DNA of 63,837 nt from an uncultured Pseudomonadota bacterium (GCA_900317945.1 ONIT01000003.1:1-63837); one strand, 5' to 3'; positions 36,139 to 46,304 are shown, counted from the stretch's first letter. Notes: generated by a model not told the origin, from the letters alone. Translations and numbers: made by a program.

Positions 36139-36864
36139 ATGACAGGTAGCCTAATAGAGAATGACAAAAGATGCTCGGAATGCCTTGCAAGAGGCATGTG
36201 CATGGCCAGGGCATTAATTGAACCTCAATTAAGCGAATGGAGCGGGGCACTGACCAGAATTACAGTCCCGCAGGGCCAGGCGGTAATCAAGGAAGGAGCG
36301 CCGCTTGACAAGATTTACATCGTCCAGATGGGATGCTTTCTCTCGCATACGAGCGAGTATCAGAAAAACAGCGCGGTCAACATCAAGAACGCCGGGGATC
36401 TGCTGGGCGTTGGCGGCATTGAGAAAAGGAGATACCCCTACACCTCAGTTGCCGCGGCAGACTGCAATGTCGTATGCGCCATACCCTACCAGAAATTCCT
36501 TGAGCTTCTCGCGGGACGCCCCAGGCTCATAGACTGCTTCGCCTCGGTAATGAGCAGGGAGCTCAACAAGCAGACCGAGCGCGTCCTCATGATGAAGAAC
36601 ACCAATGCCATGCAGAAGCTGGCGCTGTTCCTCGTCAGCACCAGCGAGAACCATACCGCAAGGTCCATGTCAGGAACCGATATCAAGCTGCTGATGAGCA
36701 GGGCCGACATCGGCGATTTCCTCGGCATAACGATTGAGACCGTGAGCAGGGTTTTCAGCCAGTTCGAACAGTTCAACATACTGAGAATTACCGGCAAGAA
36801 CCTTACCATCCTCGACCTCGACGGACTGAGGCGGGTTGCATCAGGCACCTTCCCCGTCAACTGA
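36139..36864 (+). CDS. fnr: Oxygen-responsive regulator Fnr ([4Fe-4S], Crp/Fnr family)
   Basis: Global switch to anaerobic metabolism. The N-terminal cluster ligands are Cys12, Cys15 and Cys21 (spacing CxxCx5C identical to E. coli Cys20/23/29); the fourth is Cys113 in VVCAIPY, matching E. coli Cys122. The cAMP-like beta-roll covers about 25-115, a dimer helix about 120-150, and the winged helix-turn-helix has DIGDFLGITIETVSRVF with the E-xx-SR that reads TTGAT-N4-ATCAA. The N-terminus is about 8 residues shorter than E. coli before the cluster. TGGAGG supports the ATG. uspE follows, as in E. coli. Confidence 0.93.
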   Translation: MTGSLIENDKRCSECLARGMCMARALIEPQLSEWSGALTRITVPQGQAVIKEGAPLDKIYIVQMGCFLSHTSEYQKNSAVNIKNAGDLLGVGGIEKRRYPYTSVAAADCNVVCAIPYQKFLELLAGRPRLIDCFASVMSRELNKQTERVLMMKNTNAMQKLALFLVSTSENHTARSMSGTDIKLLMSRADIGDFLGITIETVSRVFSQFEQFNILRITGKNLTILDLDGLRRVASGTFPVN

Positions 36865-36940
36865 AGCGGGGCTGCCGGCGGAGGCATCCCGGGCTGGAAA
36901 TGCAGAGTAAAAGTCCGCAGAGGCTATTTTTGGAATGGAG

Positions 36941-36965
36941 CCCGGGGAGCTTCCCGGGGTTTCTG
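36941..36965 (+). terminator. Weak terminator-like hairpin after fnr
   Basis: CCCGGG, GAGCTT and CCCGGG, followed by GTTTCT. The T-tract is short, so read-through into uspE is likely. Confidence 0.35.
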
Positions 36966-37000
36966 GGCTGCAGGGATCAGAGAGCATTTCAGCGGCTCAT

Positions 37001-37014
37001 CTGATTCAGATCAG
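37001..37014. promoter_or_regulatory. Fnr-box-like palindrome overlapping the uspE ribosome site
   Basis: CTGATTCAGATCAG equals the Fnr consensus TTGAT-N4-ATCAA except for the outermost base on each side. It touches the AGGAGG of uspE (37013-37018), 15 bases before the ATG. Confidence 0.35.
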
Positions 37015-37028
37015 GAGGAATAAAACAG

Positions 37029-37940
37029 ATGACTTATAAGAATATCCTGGTGGTTCTGAACAACCATGGCAGCAATCACCCTGCCCTTGACAAGTCGGCG
37101 CTTATCGCCCGCATCGAGAAGAAAGTCCGCATAACGCTCTTCATGCCTATTTTTGACTTCACTCTCGAGATCGCCTCCCTTGCCTCGGCAACGGAAAGGA
37201 AGAGCATGCTCGAGAAGGTAATTGCGAGCAAGAAGGAGGAGCTTAAGAGCGAGGTAAGCGCTTTTCTCTATGATCCTGATACCGTCATTGAGTACAAGGT
37301 CACCTGGAACAGAAGCCCCGAGACGGCGATTTTCAGCGAGATTGAGTCAGGCTCCTACGATCTCATCATCAAGAACACGGTACCTGCAGGCGTCGGCGCA
37401 GGAGTGCTGTTCACTCCGGACGACTGGCAGCTCCTCCGCTCCTCTGACCTTCCTGTCATGCTGGTGAAGGAGCACGAGTGGCCGGTCAACGGCAACATCA
37501 TCCTTGCCCTTACCTTCAGCCAGAACCCTGCGCAGAAGAGGCAGAACGTCAGGCTCTACCGCCATGCCCAGATGCTCTCCAGGCTTACCGCCAGCCAGAT
37601 CCATCTGGTGAACGCAGTCCCGCAGCTTGACATGGGCATCGCCACGCTTGACATGCCGGGCTTCGTTCCCGGGATGTTTGCCGAGGCGGTACATCAGTCA
37701 AACAAGATCCTTATAGACGAGTTCGTAAAGCAGCACCCCATTCCTGAGGATCATATCCATATCCTCGACGGCATCCCTGAGGACGTCATCTGCGAGCAGG
37801 CAAAGAAGCTCAACTCGCTTGCCGTAATCATGGGAACAGTCGGGCGCGACGGGCTCTCGGGCGCGATACTCGGCAACACGGCAGAGCAGATAGTCGACAA
37901 CATCAACTGCGATCTGTTTGTGGTCCGCGATAGAATATAA
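37029..37940 (+). CDS. uspE: Universal stress protein UspE (tandem Usp domains)
   Basis: A 303-residue protein of two Usp domains (about 1-150 and 155-303); E. coli UspE (316) is the only tandem member and acts in oxidative stress, motility and adhesion. The second domain ends with the nucleotide-site-like GTVGRDGLSGAILGNTAEQIVDN; the first has lost much of the ATP motif, as in E. coli UspE. It follows fnr with a strong AGGAGG and an Fnr-like palindrome over it. Confidence 0.9.
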   Translation: MTYKNILVVLNNHGSNHPALDKSALIARIEKKVRITLFMPIFDFTLEIASLASATERKSMLEKVIASKKEELKSEVSAFLYDPDTVIEYKVTWNRSPETAIFSEIESGSYDLIIKNTVPAGVGAGVLFTPDDWQLLRSSDLPVMLVKEHEWPVNGNIILALTFSQNPAQKRQNVRLYRHAQMLSRLTASQIHLVNAVPQLDMGIATLDMPGFVPGMFAEAVHQSNKILIDEFVKQHPIPEDHIHILDGIPEDVICEQAKKLNSLAVIMGTVGRDGLSGAILGNTAEQIVDNINCDLFVVRDRI

Positions 37941-37972
37941 TACCGAGCCTGTTTCGGAATTTTTTAACGGAG

Positions 37973-37997
37973 GCCTTCTGAAAAGAAGGCTTTTTTC
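37973..37997 (+). terminator. Terminator hairpin that carries the ttcA ribosome site
   Basis: GCCTTCT, a GAAA tetraloop, AGAAGGC and six T residues end one base before the ttcA ATG. The only Shine-Dalgarno-like AAGG for ttcA is inside the 3' arm. A weaker CCGA/TCGG hairpin with TTTTTT lies just upstream (37943-37966). Confidence 0.75.
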
Positions 37998-38816
37998 ATG
38001 AAGACAAAAGAGCAGTATGAGATCGGGAAGCTGCAGAAGAGGCTGCGCCACCTCACCGGCAAGGCCATTGAGGACTATAAGATGATTGAGGACGGCGACC
38101 GCGTCATGGTCTGCATGTCAGGCGGCAAGGACAGCTACGGCCTCATGGACATCCTCCTCAGCCTCAAAAGGAGCGCTCCGGTCGACTTCACTCTTATCGG
38201 GGTGCATGTCAGCGGCAAGTTCCCGGGAACGCAGATCCCGGAGAAGGTCAGGGAATTCTGCGCCTCAAGGAATGTCGAGTGCATTATCGCGGACGATGAC
38301 ATCAACAGCATCATCAACCGTGTCATGCCCGAGGGCGTAAGGGTCTGCTCGCTCTGCGCGAGACTAAGAAGGGGCATTCTCTACAGAATTGCGGGAGAGA
38401 TTAACGCGACCAAGATAGCGCTCGGGCACCACCGCGATGACGCGATAGCGACTTTCTTCCTCAACATGTTCTACGCCTCGAAAATCAAGTCGATGCCTCC
38501 AAAGCTCATAACGGATGACAAAAAGCATATCGTAATCAGGCCGCTCATCTACTGCCATGAGGATGACATGAGGTCGCTCTCCGCCGCGATGAACTACCCT
38601 GTCGTCAACGGCACCTGCATCCACAAGGCAAACAAGGAGCGCCCTGCCGTCAGGGAGATGATGGACATCTGGGAGAAGCAGCATCCCGGAAGGCTCGACA
38701 ACATCCTTAAGGCCCTCGGTACAATACAGCCGAGCCACATGCTCGATCGCCGGATGTACGACTTCGACAATCTCCGGAGCATCATCACGGACAGCGGCAA
38801 GGGGCTTAAGCTCTGA
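37998..38816 (+). CDS. ttcA: tRNA 2-thiocytidine(32) synthase TtcA
   Basis: Thiolates cytidine 32 of certain tRNAs using an iron-sulfur cluster. PP-loop SGGKDSYGLMDILL, two CxxC-type cluster motifs (CSLCARLRRGILYRIA and the ligand set near it), and GHHRDDAIATFFLNMFY are all intact. 272 residues plus family-typical basic N-terminus. Gene order fnr-uspE-ttcA is common in gammaproteobacteria. Its ribosome site sits in the preceding terminator hairpin, an odd arrangement. Confidence 0.94.
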   Translation: MKTKEQYEIGKLQKRLRHLTGKAIEDYKMIEDGDRVMVCMSGGKDSYGLMDILLSLKRSAPVDFTLIGVHVSGKFPGTQIPEKVREFCASRNVECIIADDDINSIINRVMPEGVRVCSLCARLRRGILYRIAGEINATKIALGHHRDDAIATFFLNMFYASKIKSMPPKLITDDKKHIVIRPLIYCHEDDMRSLSAAMNYPVVNGTCIHKANKERPAVREMMDIWEKQHPGRLDNILKALGTIQPSHMLDRRMYDFDNLRSIITDSGKGLKL

Positions 38817-38852
38817 CGCTTCCCGGAACTGGCTTTTTCGGAATCAGTCAAT

Positions 38853-38890
38853 AAAAAAGCGCCCGTGATTCCTCAGGGAAACACGGGCGC
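38853..38890 (-). terminator. Terminator of the pheST-ihfA operon
   Basis: On the minus strand GCGCCCGTG pairs with CACGGGCGC (9 bp, 14-base loop), followed by six T residues. Confidence 0.85.
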
Positions 38891-38932
38891 CTCAGTCACG
38901 GGCAACAGCTCTTCACTATTCCGGCAGCATCA

Positions 38933-39226
38933 TCACTTGTCTGATCCAGAGAGGCTGCGGCGAAGGTTGATTCCCGGGCGGAAGGCAACTACCTTCCTTG
39001 CAGAAATCTCTACTTCCTCACCGGTCTTCGGATTCCTTCCCGGCCTGGCGTTCTTCTGCCTGACCTCAAAGGAGCCGAACCCAGAAATCTTGAGTGACTC
39101 TCCCTTTTCAAGGGTCTCCTTCATGACCTCGTAAAAATCGTCAACCAGCTCCTTCATCTGATAGCAGTTGAAATGAAGCCTGTCGCTAAGATAGTCTACA
39201 AGGTCCTTTTTGGTAATGGTTGCCAC
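38933..39226 (-). CDS. ihfA: Integration host factor subunit alpha
   Basis: DNA-bending protein, partner of IhfB. The beta-arm motif GRNPKTGEEVEISARKVVAFRPG with the intercalating proline region and the helical body DLVDYLSDRLHFNCYQMKELVDDFYEVM identify it. The start is GTG at 39226 (reading MATITKK) with AGGAG seven bases upstream, giving 97 residues (E. coli 99); an upstream start would overlap pheT and add 18 foreign residues. It is the last gene of the thrS-ihfA block, 10 bases after pheT. Confidence 0.93.
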   Translation of the reverse strand: MATITKKDLVDYLSDRLHFNCYQMKELVDDFYEVMKETLEKGESLKISGFGSFEVRQKNARPGRNPKTGEEVEISARKVVAFRPGINLRRSLSGSDK

Positions 39227-39236
39227 AATGTAACTC

Positions 39237-41624
39237 CTATTCCCTGAGAACTGCCCCGAACTTCTCACGAACGCCGGCAACTATGCCGTCAACAGTGCTG
39301 TTGATCTCAGCATCGCTGAGTGTCTTCTCATTATTCTGCAGAGTGAGCGTAAAGGCAAGGCTCTTTTTGCCCTCTTCGAGATTTTCGCCCTCATAATGGT
39401 CAAAAAGCTCGATATTGACCAGGCTGCTTCCGCCAAGAGAGGCGATCGCGCTGGTAAGATCCGCGGCATTGACAGCCTTCGGAACAATCAGTGCTATATC
39501 GCGCTTGCTGGCCTGGTACCTCGAAATCTCCTTAAAGGAGGGGATTCTGGCCTTCTGCAGGATGGCAAGCTCAATCTCGAAGGCGAACACCTTGTGCTTG
39601 AGGCCGTAGGCCTTCTGCGCAGTCGGGTGGATCTGCCCAATCCAGCCGGCGTGGCTGCCGTTGAACAGGATCTCGGCGCAGATCCCAGGATGGTAGGCGG
39701 AGCACTTGGCTGCCCTGAACTCATAGGATGCGCCGTAGCCGGTGGACTCAATCAGAGCCTCGACATCTCCCTTTATATCGTAGAAGTCCGACTCGCGCTC
39801 CGGAATGCCCCAGTTCTTCTCTGAGACAGGCCCGGAGATCACGCCGGCGAGCATCTCGACCTGGGAAATGCCGTTCTCGGCATCCTTGTCCAGGATGAAG
39901 CGCTGGCCGCTCTCAAAGATTCTGACCCTGTTCTGCCCGCGCTTGTTGTTGGTGCCGACCGCCTCAAGGAGTCCCGGTATGACGGAAACCCTCATGGCCG
40001 ACATCTCGGCGGAGATGGGCTTCGGAACGATAATCGGCTTGATGTCCGGGAACAGAACCGCCATCTTCTTCGGCTCGACGAAGCTGTAGGTTACGACCTC
40101 ATGGTAGCCGCGATCGACCAGGACTGACTTTACCCTGTCAGCGTCGATGAGCTCTGCGGTAGTCCTCTCGGCAAGGAGCCTTGCGGTCGGAGGGCAGTTC
40201 GGGATGTTGGAGTATCCGTAAATCCTTGCGACCTCCTCTGTGAGATCAGCCTCGTCATTGATGTCGTAGCGCCAAGAAGGAGAAACGGATACATAGTTCC
40301 CGTCCTTCTTCTCAGTCTTTATGCCGAGGGAGTTCAGGATGGTGAGAACCTGCTCGTCGGTGAAGCTGACTCCGACAGTCCTCGTCAGGATATTGGGACG
40401 GAGCACAATCGGGGAAGGCTTCGGCAGGGAGTCTGCGTTCAGAGTCTCGCATACAGGGCCTGCGGAGCCGCCGCAGATTGCAAGAAGAAGTCCGGTTGCC
40501 CTCTCCATGGCCTTTGCCGGAAGACTGAAGTCAACTCCGCGCTCAAAGCGGTGGGAGGCGTCTGTGGCAAGGCCGTAGCTTCTTGCGCGCTCCTTGATTG
40601 CGTCAGGAGCGAAGAAGGCAGCCTCAAGCAGAACGTCTGAAGTGTCAGGCTGGACGCCGGCGTCACGGCAGCCGAAGATGCCGGCGAGGCACATTACCTT
40701 CTCGTCATCGGCGATGACGAGCGTGTCATTCCTGAGGACTGCCTCATTGCCTGAGAGGAGGACAGCCTTCTCGCCGTCCTTTGCCAGGCGGACGCGCATC
40801 TGGCCCTTGATCCTCGAAAGATCATAGGCATGCATCGGCTGCCCGAGCTCAAGCATCACGTAGTTGGTTACGTCAACAATAGGATCGATTGATCTGATGC
40901 CGCACTTTCTGAGCTTCTCCTTCATCCAGAGAGGAGTTGCGGCGGAGAGGTTGAGACCCTTCATAACCCTCGAGACATATCTCGGGCAGGCTGCCGGTGC
41001 GTCAACCGCAACCTTTACCTCATCGCTGATCGTGGGAGCGACAGGCGCGGTCTCAGGGTTTTTGAACTCCTTGTGGGTCAGGACGGCCATTTCGCGGGCA
41101 ATGCCGAGCATCGAGAGGCAGTCTGCGCGGTTTGCGGTCAGATCGATGTCAATCGAGGTGTCATTCCAGCCGAAGTACTCCTTGACGTCCTTTCCGAGAG
41201 GCGCGTCCTCAGGGAGCTCGGCAATGCCCTTCTCCTCGATGTTCACTCCGAGCTCCTCATAGGAGCAGAGCATTCCGTTGGAGTCAACGCCGCGGAGCTT
41301 CGCGGGCTTAATCTTCACGCCGCCGGGGAGCTCGGCGCCGACCAGCGCTACGCAGACCTTGAGGCCTGCCCTGCAGTTCGGCGCGCCGCAGACGATGTCA
41401 AGGAGCGCGTCTGCGCCGATATCAACCTTGGTGATGTGCAGATGGTCGGAATTCGGGTGATCATGGCATTCGACTACCTTGCCGATTACCACTTTCGAGA
41501 TGTCGCCGCATACAGGGCTTGCAGTGTCAACCTCAAGGCCGGCCATGGTCAGATAGTCGCAGGTCTGCTCGGTTGTCAGTCCGGTTTCTACCAGCTCATC
41601 GAGCCAATTCTTTGAAATTATCAT
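39237..41624 (-). CDS. pheT: Phenylalanyl-tRNA synthetase beta subunit
   Basis: 795 residues as in E. coli (795). N-terminal tRNA-binding (EMAP-II-like) domain with DHPNSDHLHITKVDIGA, B3/B4 editing domain, B5 domain, and C-terminal anticodon-binding FDX-ACB domain (ISRYQASKRDIALIVP). It follows pheS by 20 bases and forms the alpha2-beta2 enzyme. Confidence 0.97.
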   Translation of the reverse strand: MIISKNWLDELVETGLTTEQTCDYLTMAGLEVDTASPVCGDISKVVIGKVVECHDHPNSDHLHITKVDIGADALLDIVCGAPNCRAGLKVCVALVGAELPGGVKIKPAKLRGVDSNGMLCSYEELGVNIEEKGIAELPEDAPLGKDVKEYFGWNDTSIDIDLTANRADCLSMLGIAREMAVLTHKEFKNPETAPVAPTISDEVKVAVDAPAACPRYVSRVMKGLNLSAATPLWMKEKLRKCGIRSIDPIVDVTNYVMLELGQPMHAYDLSRIKGQMRVRLAKDGEKAVLLSGNEAVLRNDTLVIADDEKVMCLAGIFGCRDAGVQPDTSDVLLEAAFFAPDAIKERARSYGLATDASHRFERGVDFSLPAKAMERATGLLLAICGGSAGPVCETLNADSLPKPSPIVLRPNILTRTVGVSFTDEQVLTILNSLGIKTEKKDGNYVSVSPSWRYDINDEADLTEEVARIYGYSNIPNCPPTARLLAERTTAELIDADRVKSVLVDRGYHEVVTYSFVEPKKMAVLFPDIKPIIVPKPISAEMSAMRVSVIPGLLEAVGTNNKRGQNRVRIFESGQRFILDKDAENGISQVEMLAGVISGPVSEKNWGIPERESDFYDIKGDVEALIESTGYGASYEFRAAKCSAYHPGICAEILFNGSHAGWIGQIHPTAQKAYGLKHKVFAFEIELAILQKARIPSFKEISRYQASKRDIALIVPKAVNAADLTSAIASLGGSSLVNIELFDHYEGENLEEGKKSLAFTLTLQNNEKTLSDAEINSTVDGIVAGVREKFGAVLRE

Positions 41625-41644
41625 TTTTCTATGCCACCATCACT

Positions 41645-42625
<981 letters not shown>

Positions 42626-42641
42626 TTATGTTCTCTCTAAA

Positions 42642-42780
42642 CTAAAAACCCCGGCCGGACATACCGCCGGACATGCTACAGACATTCATTCGAAAAATCA
42701 GACTGAAATGTAAATGCCCAAGGCAGGCTTTGCAGAAAGACATCCCGAATGCTTACTATCAGCCCTGAATTTTATCACAC
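42642..42780 (-). promoter_or_regulatory. pheS leader: promoter candidate, 33-codon frame and terminator-like hairpin
   Basis: On the minus strand TAAAAT sits at about 42770-42775, 17 bases after TTCAAG. A 33-codon frame (42743 to 42642, three Phe) ends with its stop in the T-tract of a small hairpin GCCGG/CCGGC plus TTTTT (42644-42670). The geometry recalls the E. coli pheM attenuator, but the peptide has no Phe run, so an ordinary terminator for the upstream gene is an alternative. Confidence 0.35.
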
Positions 42781-42820
42781 AGGGCGCCAAACTTGAAAAG
42801 CGTCCCGCTGTATCCGCCGT

Positions 42821-45800
42821 TCATTCGGTGAAATTGGCCTCTGAGCGGTAATCCCTCTCTGCCTGGCTGCTGCCGGAGAGATCGAGGAGGCGGAAGGGAG
42901 CGTCGAGCGGCTCCACAGGAGACAGGGTGCTTCCTTCGACAGACCTGAGGTTCAGGATTCTCGAGAGCCTGACGGACTCGTCCGTGTCGGCATGTATGCC
43001 GATGACCTCAACCCCGTCCGAGCGCACGGTGTCAACGTCAACCTTCACCAGGGACGACATCGAGTTCGCCGATGAGTAGAGGCTCAGTAGCATCATCAGG
43101 TTGATTTTCGCGAAGTCAAAGCGCACGCCGTCTGTACCGTTGAGCATGAACGTCGAGAAATTGCCGTCAAAGTGATCGATTACCAGCCTGCAGCCAAAAG
43201 AGCGCAGCATGATGAAGAACTCCTTTGCGTCATCAAACCTACGCTGGATGATATTGTTGTCTATCTCAAAGCAGAGCTTCGAGAGAGGGAATGAGGTGTA
43301 CTTCAGCCTGGTCTTGAGCTTCAGGAGCATGTGCTGCGAGAGAATGGAGTTCTGCGAGAGGTTGATGAATATGCAGTCCACGTTCTCAAACCGCTCTGGG
43401 TGCGACTCGCAGTAGTCAAGCAGCATGTCAATGACAAAGCCGTCGATCTGGACCATAAGGCCGAACTCAACTGCGGTATTGAGGAATTTGCCCGCATTTA
43501 CCGGATGGTTGCTGTGATCGAGCATGCGGACGAACACCTCAAACCTTACCCGGTCATTTTTCTCACCGAGACGGTAGATCTGCTGCCTGACGAGGGCAAA
43601 CCTGTGATGGTTGATGGCCTCATAGACACGGGAGACCATGTAGACGGAGTCCTGATAGGCCTTGAGCTCGCTGCTGAGCGCCGTGTAGCAGAAAATCCTG
43701 TTGCGCCCTAGGCGCTTGGCCATCGCGCAGGCCGACTCAGAGATCGAGAGAAGAAGCGATGCCTTCCTGTCATCCCCGGAGTTCAGCACCGCGTCAAACG
43801 GGCACAGGCCGATGCTTGCGGACAGCGTGTAGGAATTTCCTGAAGTCTCTACGGTTGCCCCGGCGATAAGCTGACGCCAGTGCTCGGCCATGGCAACGAC
43901 ATCGTCAAGGTATACGCCGCTCACAATCACGCCGAACTCATCTCCGCCCAGCCTGCCGAACCGGTCGTGCGCGATGCCGCCCTCAAGCAGCAGCTTTGCG
44001 ATAAGCACCAGGAACCTGTCGCCGGTCTCGAAGCCGCCGGCGCTGTTGATGATCTTGAAATGGTCAAGATCGATGAAGCAGATCCAGCTCTGGGCCTGAT
44101 CCGAGGAATGATGGACATAGTCAGAGAGAACCTCGCTGACTCTCCTCGTGAAGAATACGCGGTTGTGCGCGCCGGTCAGGGGATCATGCGACGAGACATG
44201 CTTTATCTTGCTTTCGTTGGCGCGCTGCGGGCTGACATCATAGATCACGCCGTTACATACCTGCATCGACTTGCCGTTCGGCAGCTGCTGTGTCCTGAGC
44301 CGGAGCGTAAGGAGCATGAATGACCTGCTGCTGTCGCTCTTGTAGACCTCTATCTGTCTCTTCACCTCACCTGATGATGACAGAAGCATGGCAATGAGCG
44401 AGTCGCGGAGGCGCTGATCTACATAGAGCGAGTTCACGAGGCCGCCGGTCTTCTCATTGAAGTGGCTTCTGTCCCTGAAGCCCAGAATCGAATAGAACGC
44501 AGGATTGGCATTGAGGAGCCGGCCGTCGAACGAGGTTACGAACATGCCCTCGTCTGAGTTCTGGAACATTCCCTTGAGGCGCGCGCGGTCCGCCTCCGTG
44601 CGCTTGGTTGCCTGTATCCTGCTCTTCTTGTCATAATAGGTCTTCGAGACCAGCCCTACCGAGACAATGGACATCAGGAACACCAGGTTAAGATCAAAAA
44701 GATTGTCAGTGTAGTTCAGATGAACCAATCCGCTCATCCTGAGCAGGAAAAAAAGGCATATTGCGGTCTCAAGAATCACGAAAAGCGAAAAGAGCTTGTG
44801 GACGAACTGCTGCCTCTGCCACGAGATATTGACCACCAGCATGGTCAGGGGCAGAGACACGGCAAGGAAAATTATTGAGCCGTAATAGGAAAACCTGGCC
44901 GGCAGCAGCAGGAACACGAACGCAAGGACGAGCGTGACAGCGGCGTACCACCTGCATATCGCAACTATGCGCTTGCCGAAGGGCTGGACAAAAAGGAATG
45001 ATCCCGCGAAATACATCGCGGCAAACATGATCATCCTCAGGAGGCAGTAGACATTGCCGAAGGATGTTGCCTTGATAAGGGGAGACAGTGCAAACGTATA
45101 GCCGTAGGCTGCCAGGAACATGAGCAGTATGGACATCATGAAGATGCCGTAGAAAAAGAACTGCTTTTCCCTGACAAGAAGCGACATGAACAGGAAGTAG
45201 AAGAATATCAGGAGTATGCCGCCTGAGATAAAGCCGACAACCAGCTTGAGAATAGTTTCCTCTGATGAGTACTCATCACCCGTCCTGAGAGACACTGGAA
45301 CCCAAATCGGATAGCGGCTCTGTACCTGGATGTAGAGATCTATCATCTGGCCGTCAGTAAGGTAGAGAGGAAGCATGAAGTCCCAGCCGCTGATGCCGGA
45401 GTCATTCTGCATGCCGCTGCCCATATATCTGGCAAGGAGAAGCGAGTTGTTCCGGGGGTCAACCGCAAAGAAATTCACGCGGTCAAGCGCCGTGTTGTCC
45501 ACAGACGCCACGATATGCGAGAAATCAGGGCTGTCATTCCTGATCCTCATCCTGAACCAGTGGTACTTGGAGGAAAAGCCGAAGGAAGGAGCGGCCCGCT
45601 CTATGAGCTTCCAGTCGGTCCGCCCGGCAACCTCCCACGGCCAGGTGTAATCCTCCGTGACGGCAACGTGCTCAACCGACTGCTCGGCCACGAAATCGAG
45701 CTGTCTTTCCTTAACGCTCACAGTTCCGGGAATGGCGTAGGCATTAAGGGAAAACAGCACTGAGAAGAGAATGAGAAGAAAAGAGAAAAGCCAGGCTGCG

Positions 45801-45856
45801 CGCCTAATTGTCGCCATACAGCAGGAGCTGTACAAGTGACATTGTACTGACGGCAT
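42821..45856 (-). CDS. Membrane 7TMR-DISM/PAS/GGDEF protein with degenerate EAL domain
   Basis: A 1011-residue signalling protein. Signal peptide (about 15-45), periplasmic 7TMR-DISM sensor (about 45-190), seven membrane helices (about 200-400), a PAS domain (about 430-540), GGDEF domain with an intact GGDEF at about 637-641, then an EAL-like domain. The EAL catalytic residues are eroded: the EAL triplet reads EVF (about 770), and the DDFG loop reads DHFDG. So it likely makes c-di-GMP and uses the EAL part for binding or regulation. The ATG at 45856 is chosen for its GGAG five bases upstream; an ATG at 45817 would also retain the signal peptide. It is inserted between rplT and pheS, directly behind the rplT terminator. 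Confidence 0.85.
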   Translation of the reverse strand: MPSVQCHLYSSCCMATIRRAAWLFSFLLILFSVLFSLNAYAIPGTVSVKERQLDFVAEQSVEHVAVTEDYTWPWEVAGRTDWKLIERAAPSFGFSSKYHWFRMRIRNDSPDFSHIVASVDNTALDRVNFFAVDPRNNSLLLARYMGSGMQNDSGISGWDFMLPLYLTDGQMIDLYIQVQSRYPIWVPVSLRTGDEYSSEETILKLVVGFISGGILLIFFYFLFMSLLVREKQFFFYGIFMMSILLMFLAAYGYTFALSPLIKATSFGNVYCLLRMIMFAAMYFAGSFLFVQPFGKRIVAICRWYAAVTLVLAFVFLLLPARFSYYGSIIFLAVSLPLTMLVVNISWQRQQFVHKLFSLFVILETAICLFFLLRMSGLVHLNYTDNLFDLNLVFLMSIVSVGLVSKTYYDKKSRIQATKRTEADRARLKGMFQNSDEGMFVTSFDGRLLNANPAFYSILGFRDRSHFNEKTGGLVNSLYVDQRLRDSLIAMLLSSSGEVKRQIEVYKSDSSRSFMLLTLRLRTQQLPNGKSMQVCNGVIYDVSPQRANESKIKHVSSHDPLTGAHNRVFFTRRVSEVLSDYVHHSSDQAQSWICFIDLDHFKIINSAGGFETGDRFLVLIAKLLLEGGIAHDRFGRLGGDEFGVIVSGVYLDDVVAMAEHWRQLIAGATVETSGNSYTLSASIGLCPFDAVLNSGDDRKASLLLSISESACAMAKRLGRNRIFCYTALSSELKAYQDSVYMVSRVYEAINHHRFALVRQQIYRLGEKNDRVRFEVFVRMLDHSNHPVNAGKFLNTAVEFGLMVQIDGFVIDMLLDYCESHPERFENVDCIFINLSQNSILSQHMLLKLKTRLKYTSFPLSKLCFEIDNNIIQRRFDDAKEFFIMLRSFGCRLVIDHFDGNFSTFMLNGTDGVRFDFAKINLMMLLSLYSSANSMSSLVKVDVDTVRSDGVEVIGIHADTDESVRLSRILNLRSVEGSTLSPVEPLDAPFRLLDLSGSSQAERDYRSEANFTE

Positions 45857-45866
45857 CTGAACTCCG

Positions 45867-45898
45867 AAAAAAAAGGGAGGTGGACTTCTCCGCCTCCC
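45867..45898 (-). terminator. Terminator after rplT
   Basis: On the minus strand GGGAGG, a 12-base loop and CCTCCC are followed by eight T residues. The ribosome site of the GGDEF gene begins right after the T-tract. Confidence 0.85.
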
Positions 45899-45926
45899 CA
45901 TATGACGTTACAGCTTAATCAAAGGA

Positions 45927-46286
45927 TCAGGCAGCAAGAGCTTCCTTTGCCTTCTCAACGAGCTTGGTGAAAGTAACCTTGTCCTGAATCGCGATATCGG
46001 AAAGGATCTTGCGATCGATCTCGATCTGGGCCTTGTGCAGTCCGTTGATGAAACGGCTGTAGGAAAGACCGTTCAGGCGTGCGGCAGCATTGATGCGGAC
46101 AATCCACAGCTTGCGGAAATCACGCTTCTTCTGCTTGCGGCCGATATATGCATACTGGCCGGCTGCAGTTACAGCCTGCACTGCTACGCGATAGACGCGG
46201 GAACGTGCACCATAGTAGCCCTTGGCCGCCTTAAGGATCTTGTGATGGCGGGCATGAGCAATCACACCACGTTTAACTCTAGGCAT
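45927..46286 (-). CDS. rplT: Ribosomal protein L20
   Basis: 119-residue basic protein beginning [29 protein letters not shown], the conserved rRNA-binding extension. L20 initiates 50S assembly and represses its own operon in E. coli by binding leader RNA. It lies 18 bases after rpmI. Confidence 0.98.
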   Translation of the reverse strand: MPRVKRGVIAHARHHKILKAAKGYYGARSRVYRVAVQAVTAAGQYAYIGRKQKKRDFRKLWIVRINAAARLNGLSYSRFINGLHKAQIEIDRKILSDIAIQDKVTFTKLVEKAKEALAA

Positions 46287-46304
46287 TTTTTACTCCTCCG
46301 TCAA

